From: Eretmocerus hayati
Taxonomy: Eukaryota > Arthropoda > Insecta > Hymenoptera > Aphelinidae
Assembly: GCA_029851415.1 (NCBI GenBank)
Contig: CM056742.1
Coordinates: 112,966,246-113,030,245, forward strand
Direction of reading: 5' to 3'
Length of the DNA: 64,000 nt
The notes under the pieces are model-generated. The model made no database searches. It saw only the letters and a program-made list of their open reading frames with translations, and had not been told where the DNA came from. Below, piece after piece: positions 12,165 to 22,831 of the stretch. Made by a program: the position numbers and the translations under genes. Positions within the stretch are counted from its first letter, which is position 1. Every line of letters begins with the position of its first letter.

Positions 12165-12313
12165 TATTTTCAGAGGAGCAGTCGATTGGCGGACGTTAAT
12201 CGGAAGCTGAAATCTCAAATATGGAGTTCCGTGGTTACGATAGTCCTTGTCGAAGCAAAAAATTTACTGCCAATGGACATCGATGGCTTGTCAGATCCCT
12301 ACGTAAAATTCCG
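12165..12313 (+). CDS. Mctp: Mctp exon: start of C2B domain
   Basis: This exon encodes 49 codons plus two bases. It begins YFQRSSRLADVNRKL and continues into the first half of a C2 domain, with the calcium-binding loop PMDIDGLSDPYVKF. Acceptor TTTTTTGCAG and donor CCG|GTAAGC are near consensus. The split Arg codon (CG + C) is completed by the exon at 12407. MCTP proteins are endoplasmic-reticulum membrane proteins with three C2 domains and two C-terminal membrane segments. The Drosophila protein is known as an ER calcium sensor supporting synaptic homeostasis. The match to C2B rather than C2A or C2C rests on DGLSDPYVKFRLG and the linker that follows. The aspartates of loop 1 are present, so calcium binding is expected. 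An alternative acceptor, TATTTTCAG, six codons' worth downstream or less, would stay in frame. Confidence 0.93.
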
Positions 12314-12406
12314 GTAAGCAGGACCAATATCTAGTACAGAGACATCTGATCCACGAGTATTTGTGGATGCAGGATTGTAATAGAATTTTGTTTCGTTAAT
12401 TCGAAG

Positions 12407-12812
12407 CCTGGGAAGTGAGAAGTACAAGTCGAAGGTGGCAAACAAGACGCTGAGCCCGGTATGGCTAGAGCAATTCGATCTGCATCTGTACGAAGACCCG
12501 GTACTTGGCCAGGAGCTCGAGGTGACGGTGTGGGACCGAGACCGGAGTCATCAAGACGATCTGATGGGACGCGCGGTGATCGACCTCGTGGCTCTCGAGC
12601 GCGAGACGACGCACCGTCTTTGGCGTGAGCTCGAAGATGGCGCCGGAGAGATCTTCCTGCTGCTGACAATAAGCGGCACCACCGCCAGCGAGACCATTAG
12701 CGATCTCGCCGCACACGAGGAAACGCCTCAGGAGAGAGCCCAGCTTATGCTTAGGTACTCGCTCGCGAACACGCTGCTGCGGCCACGAGACGTTGGGCAC
12801 CTGACTGTCAAG
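12407..12812 (+). CDS. Mctp: Mctp exon: rest of C2B and linker to C2C
   Basis: The exon completes the split Arg codon and runs LGSEKYKSKVANKTLSP through the second half of C2B. The second calcium loop is VWDRDRSHQDDLMG, followed by a linker (ETISDLAAHEETP) and the first strand of C2C (GHLTVK). It ends in phase 0 at AAG|GTTCGT. The open frame continues past the donor to 13037, but those extra residues are intronic: the exon at 45528 resumes exactly the expected protein. The coding sequence is clearly more GC-rich than the introns. It is separated from the previous exon by a 93-bp intron and from the next by 32.7 kb. No frameshift or premature stop is seen. Confidence 0.95.
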
Positions 12813-13034
12813 GTTCGTGAATTCCAGCACCCTTGGCTCATTCGTCAGGTTTATAAAAGCTGCCGATTCATGCTTGGTCTTGGCCCACCTGGGGCTCTTC
12901 CGGTTATAACTATACTTATAGACGGAGGGTACACCTTAATCTTAGCGTCTGACTTGAAAAACATGGAGGGCTGGAGATTTGGACTTATACGTACCCTTTC
13001 AAAGTGGGAAGGATGGGGTAGTCGTGTTTTCAAA

Positions 13035-13285
13035 TGAAAAATTTTCGGCCATATTAATCCTCTGACTCGCGACCCCTTCGTCGGATCGCCAAACCCATAC
13101 GACATTTTGATCAAACCATAAGAAGTGACTCCAAAAAATTCACAGACCAATCCATCAATTTCTATGGGACGGGATACATTTTTTCGGAGCAAGAATCTGA
13201 ATTTTCTTGCTGAAATATGTCAAAACTCGAGAAATACCAACTATTTTTAAAAATCACTAGAATACTTTTTTGTTTAGATCAAGGA
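13035..13285 (-). repeat. dispersed repeat, inverted copy of 33285-33545
   Basis: This interval aligns in reverse complement, by eye at about three quarters identity, with about 33285-33545. Shared phrases include TCGGATCG(C/T)CAAACCC, CCAAAAAATTCACAGAC and CAAGAATCTGAATTTTCT. No open frame is shared. It is an old dispersed element of unknown class. Confidence 0.6.
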
Positions 13286-16156
13286 ACTACTTCGATACAA
13301 TGCATGAAAGATCGCAAGAATCAAGAAATAATATCACCAGGGAATTAATGATTATATGCATTACCCGTCCCAATTAATGGATCATGCATAATTTTACAGA
13401 ATCGACAATAACTTTGAAACGTTCCATTCTACGAAAATTCTAAAAAAGGGATCTTGAGGATCACAAAAGAACCTATCGAATGAAGGGTTCGAAGAATTTT
13501 TTCAAGCATTCTGTCGTGCTGATAATCGATGCGGAAAATTGAAAAAAATACTCGCTGCGTATCACTTGCAATTTTAACGAGTTGACCGATCACAAAAATT
13601 TCTACGGGATGTTGTTGATCGTTCAAAAACCTACGAGTTTGTCATCAAAAGGTTTTTTTTCTATGACCTTTCTGATCCAAGACACGAGTTCCGGGAACAA
13701 AATTTTGTGATACATAGCCCCTTATGGAGATACTAGACCACGCTCTAACTCCACTCGCTCAAACGCTGTTCTATCGTCAAGAATTACCCCAAAAGATATC
13801 AAAGTGCATGGTTTCGCCGTGAAATGGCCTAAGTTTTTCAAATATGCTATCAGATTCTCCCGTGAATGTGACCTGGAGAGGCTGATCTGGGATTGAGTGA
13901 GTTCTTGGATCAAAAGTTACAAGTGCAACTGTTGACCACATCCAAGCGAAAATCTGGTAGCATATTCAAAAAATAGACTATTTTACGTCAAGATCATGCG
14001 GTTTGATCATTTTTGGGGCTATCAGGTTAAATTTGTGACGTTTTGTACAAAAACACCCCTCTTTCAGTTTTCGTTGTCATTTTTCTTAAACTCATCCCCG
14101 CCAGGGGCGCACCATGGATTGTCAGTGCATAAGCACTGATTTGGGATAGCACCCCAAGCCGCGGCGTAAAGTGCTATCGCCGGCGCGCCGATGCATCAAT
14201 GCGTACACATTGATTTGTCAGTGGCGCTCGCTTACTTTACAAGGATGATCTATTCGCAAGATCTTCAACATGCAACTGATGCAGATGTAGTTCCACATTC
14301 TATTTGATTATCACAAATGTATATGGGTCATTCTCCATAAGCGCGTCATTTTGGACGTCTGGATTCTGAAGAGAAAGAATAATACTCAAAACTGTCCTGG
14401 TGGGTACAGTATCTTTAATTTCTGCTATAGATGAATGTATGGTGCTTTGGCCAACCAAATCTGAACGCACAGCAACGTAAAATGGATTTCTGTATTTTGA
14501 TGAGCTACGGAGTTTACAGTACTGACATAGAGTTTACACATGTAACGTGAAGACTCTTTTCATGGGATGAGCGAGTCATATAATACTATCTTGATTGAAA
14601 TGTTGGTATCTGAATTCGATTATTTGAACTCAAGGGTCAAGCAGTTTCTATTATGGGCGCGCATATTTCGTTCAGTTTGAGCCGCTGATATAGACCGGGG
14701 CGTGACTCTCGAAATTCGATCATCAAGGAGGCACCAGCACCCTAACTTTTTCAGTCATTTCGATTTGGAAAAATTACGGCACATAACCTGTGATGAAACG
14801 AATCCATTGCCGTTTTGAAATATGCAGGTTGCGAACCTTACTTTTGGGAAAGAATGCTCTGAAGTATTAGAATTTAGCAAGGCGTCTTATGGGTGATGAC
14901 CACGAAATGGGTCATATCTCAAAATTCAACAGTGTTACCGCGACGAGCAACTGTCCAAGCATGCATCATTTATAGACGAATGGGATGTCATTCAGAAAAA
15001 TGCATGTTGCCGACGTATAAAAGGCAGGGAAACATTAGAAAAAATCAAAACTGTCGAAAAACAGGTGCGGAGCGGCTGCTCAACCACTGCACGCTTGCGC
15101 GAGCACGAGCTTGGGTTGTGTTTGTGTGTCGGTGAGCGAGCGCGTCGCGTAGTCTGACGCTTGTGTTGGTAGGCGCGGGGCCCTAGCTGCTCCTGATACG
15201 TTACCCAACGCTGGTGCCCCCTTAAGTGGCTAAACTTGGCATATTAGCATGGTCCTGGGCTCAAATGATAGCACATTCAATGATCGATATTGATGGCAAT
15301 CATTGTTCAAAAATTATAGTGCGATACGAGGAAACAACAAATACATCCATGTTTTGCCTTTTTACAGTTTTTTGGATACAAGTCGGGAAATACTAGTTTG
15401 TCAGAAAAATTCGTGTAGTAATTTTTCGTAGATCTTCGAAAAATCTACAAATAATATCTCCACAAGTTTTCCCAAAAAACCCATATATCAGGACTTGGAA
15501 TGAAAAAACCGAAAAAGACCTTAAGGAATGCACGTTTTATTGTTTATTCTCGCCACGCCCCAAATTTCAAATGATAATTCTCATCAATATTGATCATTGA
15601 ATGTGCCACTTATCATTTCAGCCAAGGACTGTGCTGTTGTAGCGAGTTTAGCTACTTAATCGAACCAGAAACGTTTTACAAACTATGGGTGTCTCGTATT
15701 GGAATATCGCGATACCATGTCGCAAATCACACTCATCATTGGATACAGCAGACAGTATAGACAAAGACTGTCTGATCATTTGCTGAAATCGTTTCATCCA
15801 GTTCGTGGTCCCTAGATCACACACATCATATGCGTAGGATAACTCACTCATGACCATACCTATGTACGTATACTTCTGGAAACTGATATTAAACGCGAGA
15901 ACTATCGGTTCAAAAAAGATTGACATCTCGGGAATTTTTTCAATCACAGCCAGAAAAACAATTGCAATATTGTGTGACCTAAGTATTATGAAAGAGCATG
16001 TACTTTCGCACCGCCAGGGATTTTTATCATCATGACCGCACCGTAATTGGAGCCGTATCGGTTATCAGAGTATGAAAATATGCAGAAAAACGATGATTTT
16101 GAAGTTACCTGAACTTTGGGTAAGCGCCAAGCGATGTAAAGATATGCTAATTTTCA
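13286..16156. other. Mctp: intronic DNA, mostly featureless
   Basis: No exon is visible. About 13930-14020 (AAATCTGGTAGCATATTC, TTTTACGTCAAGATCATGCG) distantly resembles the inner arm of the foldback at 20.7-20.9 kb, suggesting a decayed relative. A short GC-rich palindromic patch lies at about 14100-14235, with GTCAGTGCATAAGCACTGAT and a second CATTGATTTGTCAGTGGCGC segment. The remainder shows nothing I can support. Confidence 0.35.
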
Positions 16157-19100
16157 TGTCGGTGAAGTTTTGATCGATCATAGATCGAATTTTGTTTTGG
16201 CTCTATTTGTTCGGGAATTTCCTTAAGAACACGATGGAATGTTCAAAATTCCAGTCCGAGGTTTAAAGCATGTCTAAGAAGCGGATTTTGTATCAAATAA
16301 TTTTTTTCTCGAATACTACTTGCCGGAGACCGGCGGAAAGTCACCAGTTTCATCGGAGAAGTCAAAAAACACACCATAGAATTTCTTCCGACCAGATCGG
16401 TTGCTGGCAAGACCTGGAAATGAGACTCAGACTTCGAGCGATATTCACCTCTATGTCGGTTCTTTGGGGGTTATGGGTCGGAGACCGATGAATACTCCCG
16501 GAAAACATTCTCCGATCGGAAATATACACCCATATGATTTTTCGAACCGATCGATCACGGGGAACGCCCAAAATCGATGTGATGGGATGACTGAAATGCG
16601 GTTTTTGTCCAATTTCTTGGAGGTTATGGCCGGAAGACCGGTGAATTTATCAGGATTATATTGTTACGTTGAAAATACATGCACATAATTTTTTTTCAAC
16701 CCGATCGATTGCTGGGAACACCCATAAACGAGGCAATAGGAGAGCCAGAATGGGGCGTTTCTTCGATTTTCTGGAGATTATGGCCGAAAGCCCGGTGTAT
16801 ACTTTTGGAATTAGTTGCTCAGATGGGATATCGTGACACAGATTTTTTTTCGACCAGATCGGTTGCTGGGAAAACCTAGAAATGGGGCTCAGACTGAGAG
16901 CGATATTCATTTCTATGTCGATGACTTGGGGGTTATGGGTCGGGGATCGATAATTACTCCCGGAAAATATTTTCCGATTGTGGAGCTACACCCGTAGGAT
17001 TTTTTGACCCGATCGGTTGCTGGGAACACCCAAAATCGGGGCAATAACTTCCAATAATGGCCATAACCTCCAAAAAATCGGAGAAAAATCCCCTTTTTGC
17101 CCTCCCATTCCCTCGTTTATGGGTGTTCCCAGGAATCGATCGGGTTGAAAGAATTATGTGCATGTATTTCCAACGTAACAATATAATCCTGATAAATTCA
17201 CCGGTCTCCCGGCCATAACCTCCAAAAAGTCGGACAGAAACCCCATTTCGACCCTCCGATTGCGTCGATTTTGGTGTCCCGAGCAATCGATCGGGTGGAA
17301 AAATTATATGGGCGTAGCTTTCCAATCGGAAAATATTTTCCGGGAGTTTTTATCGGTCTCCGACCCATACCCTCCAAAGACCCGACACAGATGTGAATAT
17401 CGCTCGAAGTTCAAGTACCATTTCCAGGTCTTCCCAGCAACCGATCTGGTCGAAAAAAATTTGTGGTGCGATCCCCCATCCAAACAACTAATTCCGGGGG
17501 TATTCACCATTCTCTTGTCCATAACCTCCGAAAAATTGCAAGAAAACCCCATTCTGGCCCTTCCATCGCCTCGTTTATGGCTGTTCCCAGCAATTGATCG
17601 GGTTGAGAAAAGTTATGTGCTTATATTTTCAACGTAACATCATAATCCTGATAAATTAACCGGCCACCCGACCATAACCTCCAAGAAATCGGACAATAAC
17701 CGCATTTCAGTCATCTCATCACGTCGATTTTGGGTGTCCCCAGCAATCGATCGGGTCGGAAAATTGAGTGGGTGTAGCTCTCGAATCGGAAAATATTCTC
17801 CGGGAGTATTTATCGGGCTCCGACCCAAAACCTCCAAGAAATCGGCATAGGAATGGAAATTCCTCTCAGTCTGAGCCCCTATTGTAGGTCTTCCCAGCAA
17901 CCGATCTGGTCGAAAAAATATGTGGTACGAGCCTTCATCCGAGCAACTAATTCCAACAGTATACACCGGTCTCTTGGCCATAACTTCCAAAAAATCAGAA
18001 GAAAATCCCATTTTTGCCCTCCCATTGCCTCGTTTATGGGTGTTCCCAACAATTGATCGGGTTGAAAAAAATTATGTGCGTATGTTCTCAACGTAACAAT
18101 ATGATCCTGATAAATTCACCGGTCTCCCGGCCATAACCTCCAGAAAGTCGGACAGAAACCCCATTTCGACCCTCCCATTGCGTCGATTTTGGTGTCCCCA
18201 GCAATCGATCGGGTCGAAAAATCATATGGGCGTAGCTTTCCAATCGGAAAATATCTCCCGGGAGTTCTTATCGGTCTCCGACCCATACCCTCCAAAACCG
18301 ACACAGGAGTGAATATCGCTCGAAGTTCAAGTACCATTTCCAGGTCTTCCCAGCAACCGATCTGGTCGAAAAAAATCTGTGGCACGATCCCCCATCCAAG
18401 CAACTAATTTCGGAAGTATTCACCGTTCTCTTGGCCATAACCTCCAAAAAATTGCAGAGAAACCCCATTCTTGCCCCTTCATTGCCTCGTTTATGGGTGT
18501 TCCCAGCAATTGATCGGGTTGAAAAAAATTATGTGCTTATATTTTCAACGTAACATCATAATCCTGATAAATTCACCGGTCACCCCACCGTAACCTCCGA
18601 GAAATCGGACAATAACCGCGTTTCAGTCATCCCATCACGTCGATTTTGGGTGTTCTCAGCAATCGATCGGGTCGAAAAATTATATGGGTGTAGCTCTCCA
18701 GTCGGAAAATATTTTCCGGGATTATTTATCGGTCTCCGACCCATAATCTCCGAGGAATTGACATAGAAATGGACATTGCTCTCAGGCTGAGCTCCATTTC
18801 TAGGTCTTCCCAGCATCCGATCTGGTCGAAGAAAATTTGTGGCACGATACCCCATCTAAGCAACTAATCCCAAAAGTATTCAGCGGGCTTTCGGCCATAA
18901 CCTCTAGAAAATCGAAGAAAACCCCCATTCTGGCTCTCCCATTGCCTCGTTTATGGGTGTTCCCAGCAATCGATCGGGTTGAAAAAATTTATGTGCATAT
19001 ATTTTCAACGCAGCAATATTATCCCGATGAATTCACCGGTCCTCCGTCCATAACCCCCAAGAAATCGGACAAAAACCCCAATTCAGCCCTCCCATCGCGA

Positions 19101-19520
19101 CGATTTTGGGTGTTCCCAGCGATCGATCGGGTTGAAAAGTTATATGGGTGTATATTTCCATTTGGGAAATATTTCCCGGGAGTATTTATCGGTCTCCGGC
19201 CCATAACCTCCAAAGAACCGAAATAGGAGTGAATATCGCTCGAAGTCTGAGTCTCATTTCCAGGTCTTCCCAGCAACCGATCTGATCGGAAAAAATTCTA
19301 TGGTGTGTTTTTTGACCTCTTCGGTGGAACTGGTGACTCTCCGCCGGTCTCCGGCAAGTAGTGTTCGAGAAAAAAAATTATTCGATACAAAATCTGCTTT
19401 TGAGACATGATTCAAGCCTCGGACTGGAATTCTGAATATCCCATCGTGTTCCTGAGAAAATTTCCGAACAAATAGAGCAAAAAATAATTCGATCCATGAT
19501 TGATCACAACTTCACCGACA
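16157..19520. mobile_element. foldback family A, copy 1, with 153-bp tandem monomers
   Basis: Terminal inverted repeats start TGTCGGTGAAGTTTTGATCG and end ACTTCACCGACA. The arms meet near 17050. The left arm is about 0.9 kb, and the right arm has expanded to about 2.5 kb. The arms consist of a monomer of about 153 bp whose hallmark CAGCAAYCGATC recurs at 17435, 17588, 17741 and 17895. Three monomers make a higher-order unit of about 460 bp, with CCGATCTGGTCG near 17435, 17895, 18351, 18811 and 19271. Open frames of 60-129 codons within it are repeat by-products. No transposase is present. Flanks do not show a convincing target duplication. The same family recurs at 31356-33170. Confidence 0.85.
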
Positions 19521-20247
19521 TGAAATACAAGCAAAGTTTGAAAGGAGAATCGCCCTATTCTGGGATTTTTAATAATGATCACCTTTTGAGAAGATTGAGA
19601 TAGATTGGCTCGGATTAGTCGGAATTGGACGTACTTTAGCTCATTTTGTAAGTTTTAAAACAAGCTTTAAAATGAGCTAGAATACGTTGGGAAATGCTTG
19701 AATGCGCCAGAAATGCGAGCAAAGCTAGGAAGAAAAAAGTGCCGGATTAGGCACATTCCCATTTAAACCTGCGTTAATTCTGATAAAAGCTTGATGGCTC
19801 TTGCTGGGACCTAAAATCTCATTTCTCAGCGCCCAGCAAAATTTTTTTCACATATATTTGTACAAACACAACATTTCGACGCTAGGGCGTATCAATTTTC
19901 GAAAAAAGCCCTTTTTTGGCCCACCCTACTACCCACCCATCTAACGACTCATCCACTCATCCACCAGTCAGTATCATACTTCAGTCCTTCTACATAGGCA
20001 ACCCGATACGAGGGATCCGGACGGACAACTTGTAGGCTGGCGCTTAATTCTTTGAAGAATTAGCTGTCCTGAATTTTATGAATGGGTCAATTGAATTTAT
20101 CAGTCTTGAATCATTTAGAGATTTTCATAAGGGTATCTTCTCATAAGGGTAACTCCTTATAATTCAATTCTTCATGTTTCAATCCCTATAACACATTCAC
20201 ACCAACTCACCTACACATGTCCCTTTCAACCACTCATCCACCAACCC
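19521..20247. other. Mctp: intronic DNA with a dispersed CCACCCA-rich repeat copy
   Basis: At about 19925-20075 there is a copy of a roughly 130-bp repeat: a CCACCCAYC-rich stretch, a CACCCCTTC-like word, an ARGCNRCYCGATACG word, then a segment ending GGCTGG near an AATTCTT hairpin. Two more diverged copies are at 21345-21535 and 22140-22320. Nothing else is recognised. Confidence 0.4.
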
Positions 20248-21330
20248 ATACAGTACCCGTAAAAATTGATGGATCACGCATAGTCTCAGTCAATCAGCGA
20301 TAACTCTGGCCCATTTGATCCTAGAAGAATTCTGAAAGAAGGAAATTGAAGATCAGGAAAAAACCTATCGATTATTGGGTTGAAAAAATTTTTTTCACTT
20401 TTTTTATAGGGTCGTGAGAGGCGACGAAAAAACGGTTTTTTTTTTTCTTCAATCAAACACCTGTAGTTTTGACGCGCACCATCCAATCGTAAAAAACTTC
20501 TCGGGATTTTGTAGCTCTCCTCAATTTTCTATTTTTAAAGTTTTCTCTGCGATTTTTCCCGTCCGACTGGCGAGCTCTAGAAGCATACTTTTTTGAGCAT
20601 GTGTTCTTTTGGAGGCATGGAAGCTCGCGCCGTCTTGATTTCTCAATGCTCGTGGTCAATGCAGAAAGAATCTAAAAAACTCAGGCGTGATTTCGACGTA
20701 AAATTTTCTGATCTTTCAGAATATGCCATCAGCTTACCAGTTTAATCAGCCCCAAATGTCTTTTTTCGTCTAGTATGATTTTTGTCTTGTTAAAGACAAA
20801 AGGAGACATTTGGGGCTCATTAAACTGGTATTCTGATAGCATATTCTGAAAGATCAGAAAAATTTTACGTCGAAATCATGCTTGACAAAATGTTTTTAGA
20901 TGACTTTCTGCATTGACCACGAGCATTGCGAAATCAAGTTGGCGCGAGCTTCCATACCTCTTCAAGAACACATGCTTAGAAAAGTCTTCTTCTAAAGCTC
21001 GCCAGTCGGACGGAAAAAATCGAAGGGAAAACTTTAAGAGAATGAATTTGAAGGTCTTGAGAAGAGCTACAAAATTTCGTCGAGATTTTTACGATCGGAT
21101 GATGCGCGTCGAAATAACAGGTGCTTGATTGAAGAAAGAAAAACCGTTTTCCGTCGCCACTCACGACCCCATAAAAGAAGTGAAAAAAATTTTTTGAACC
21201 CATAAATCGATAGGTCTTCCCCTGATCTTCAATTTCCCCTCTTCAGAATTTTTCTACGACCGAATGGGCCAGAGTTATCGCTGAATGGCTGAGACTATGC
21301 ATGATCCATTAATTTTGACGGGTACTGTAT
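20248..21330. mobile_element. foldback element, about 0.52 kb arms
   Basis: The ends are ATACAGTACCCG and CGGGTACTGTAT. The left arm (20248-20764) is matched in reverse complement by about 20801-21330, including TTTCGACGTAAAATTTTCTG near 20692 and CAGAAAAATTTTACGTCGAA near 20856. The loop is about 36 bp and contains a small TTGTCTT/AAGACAA hairpin. Arm sequences are clearly diverged in places, so it is not very young. It is non-coding and lies between copies of the CCACCCA-rich repeat. Confidence 0.8.
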
Positions 21331-21344
21331 ACGACCACCCAACC

Positions 21345-21535
21345 ACAGACCCACTGATCGATCTATCACCCACGGATTCACCAACCTGCCCATGACCCAT
21401 ACGGCCACCCAATCACCGACCCATCCACCCTTCCACCCACCCATTACATTTCACCCCTTCTGGTTAGCCGACCCGATACGCAGAAAGGGGACGGAAAAAC
21501 TTTGACTGGGCGTTCAATTATTATGAATTGTCGCA
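21345..21535. repeat. CCACCCA-rich dispersed repeat, copy 2
   Basis: This copy has the order CCACCCAATCACCGACCCAT, then TTTCACCCCTTC, then GACCCGATACGCAG, then GACTGGGCGTTCAATTATT. It matches the copies near 19925-20075 and 22140-22320. Confidence 0.45.
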
Positions 21536-21739
21536 TTTATTCTATCCCTGTGTTGAATGTAACTCTCTCTGAAGACTTTTCTAAAAGACTTTTCTAAATC
21601 ATATTATTGTTACGGTAAAATGACCCGTTAGAATATAGTGGACTGATCATTGATTATAAATGAGTGCATCTTCTAAATCATGCTCACTGAGACGTCAGTC
21701 ATGCCTGTCCTACCCAAATTGTCTCACCAAAACTTGATC

Positions 21740-22130
21740 GATTTTCACTGAAATTTCGGTGAATGGTCTTACCGAAATTCTAGCGATTTCCAATGAAATT
21801 TCAGTGAAGCATCTCATTCGAATTTTGGTGATTTCCACTGAAATTTCAGAGGAGTTTCTTACTGAAACTTCAGCAATTTACAATGAAATTTCAGTGAAGC
21901 ATCTCATTAAAATTTTGGTGATTTACACTGGAATTCCAGTGAAGCGTCTCACTGAAACTTTAGCGATTTCCACTGAAATTTCAGTGAAATGTTCCACCGA
22001 AACTTCAGTGATTTCCACTCTAACATTAGTGATTTTCACTGAAACATTAGTGATTTCCGCTGAAACTTTAGTGATATCCACTGAAATTTCAGTGAAAAAA
22101 TCTCCCTGAGACTTTAGTGATTCCCACTGA
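21740..22130. repeat. tandem repeat, 45-bp then 21-bp units, CACTGAAATTTCAGTG core
   Basis: The palindromic core CACTGAAATTTCAGTG recurs every 45 bp, and in the right part a 21-bp derivative (GTGATTTCCACTGAAAC type) takes over. Because 45 and 21 are multiples of three, a 116-codon frame stays open across it (15-residue repeat ISTEISVKHLTETLV-like). This is a by-product of period length, not evidence for a gene. Confidence 0.65.
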
Positions 22131-22139
22131 AATCACTCA

Positions 22140-22320
22140 AGTTCAAGTACATCCATCCATCCGCCAACCCACACCCTGAACACTAACCTCCACTCACACA
22201 CCAACCCACCCATGACCCATACGGCCACCCATCGAACTTCACCCCCTTCACATAGGCCACTCGATACGCAAGATGCTGACGAACAAATTTTGGCTGGGCT
22301 TGTAATTTCTCTAATCAGTA
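22140..22320. repeat. CCACCCA-rich dispersed repeat, copy 3
   Basis: The copy shows CCATACGGCCACCCATCGAA, TTCACCCCCTTCACATAGGC, CACTCGATACGCAAG and TTTGGCTGGGCTTGTAATT in the same order as the copies near 19925 and 21345. Confidence 0.45.
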
Positions 22321-22496
22321 TACATTGCAAAACCGCTCGTTCTTCACATGTACAGAGATATAATAATATGATGGTAATGCATGTGAAAAACATGAAATTG
22401 AATACACGAGGGCACGCTGTATGCTCTGAATCCCATAAAGTGTTATTATGACCTATCTCACTTCACGTTAGTTTATACGTTTTTACTGTACAAACT

Positions 22497-22605
22497 GGTG
22501 GATCAGAATTTCTTCTTGTAGAGAACTGCTTGAGTTTCTGTTTGGGCCCAGGAATTCTTGTTGCAGAGAACTGTTTAAATTTCTGTTCTGGGCTGAGATG
22601 GCATA
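22497..22605. repeat. short direct repeats related to 9416-9572
   Basis: Two adjacent units (CAGAATTTCTTCTTGTAGAG then CTGCTTGAGTTTCTGTTTGG; AGGAATTCTTGTTGCAGAG then CTGTTTAAATTTCTGTTCTG) match each other and the pair at 9.4-9.6 kb. Function is unknown. Confidence 0.45.
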
Positions 22606-22831
22606 CTCGAAGGCTCGGAGGTATACTAGACAATACTGGATATTCGATGACTGATGTAACAAGAATCTTGAGTCTTGTATACTCTCAAGTAGATTCTTCA
22701 TGCGACATCCAGCAACATTTATGCTCATGCTCACATTTTGTTTATACTGACAAGTATATGTTTTATGTGAAATTTTGGTTGAACTATCAATTCCACTTCT
22801 GAAAACACAATTTTGTACTATGTATGGGTAT

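Noticed and set aside
12813..13037. Extension of the Mctp open frame to 13037
   Set aside because: A donor (AAG|GTTCGT) follows GHLTVK, and the exon at 45528 resumes the conserved protein exactly; the residues after it are not Mctp-like.
16270..19276. Many mutually similar open frames of 60-129 codons on both strands
   Set aside because: They follow the 153/460-bp monomer periods of foldback family A and mirror each other across its centre.
21759..22109. 116-codon frame with 15-residue repeats as a repetitive protein
   Set aside because: The underlying 45-bp and 21-bp units are multiples of three, so the frame stays open automatically; there is no signal peptide or other support.
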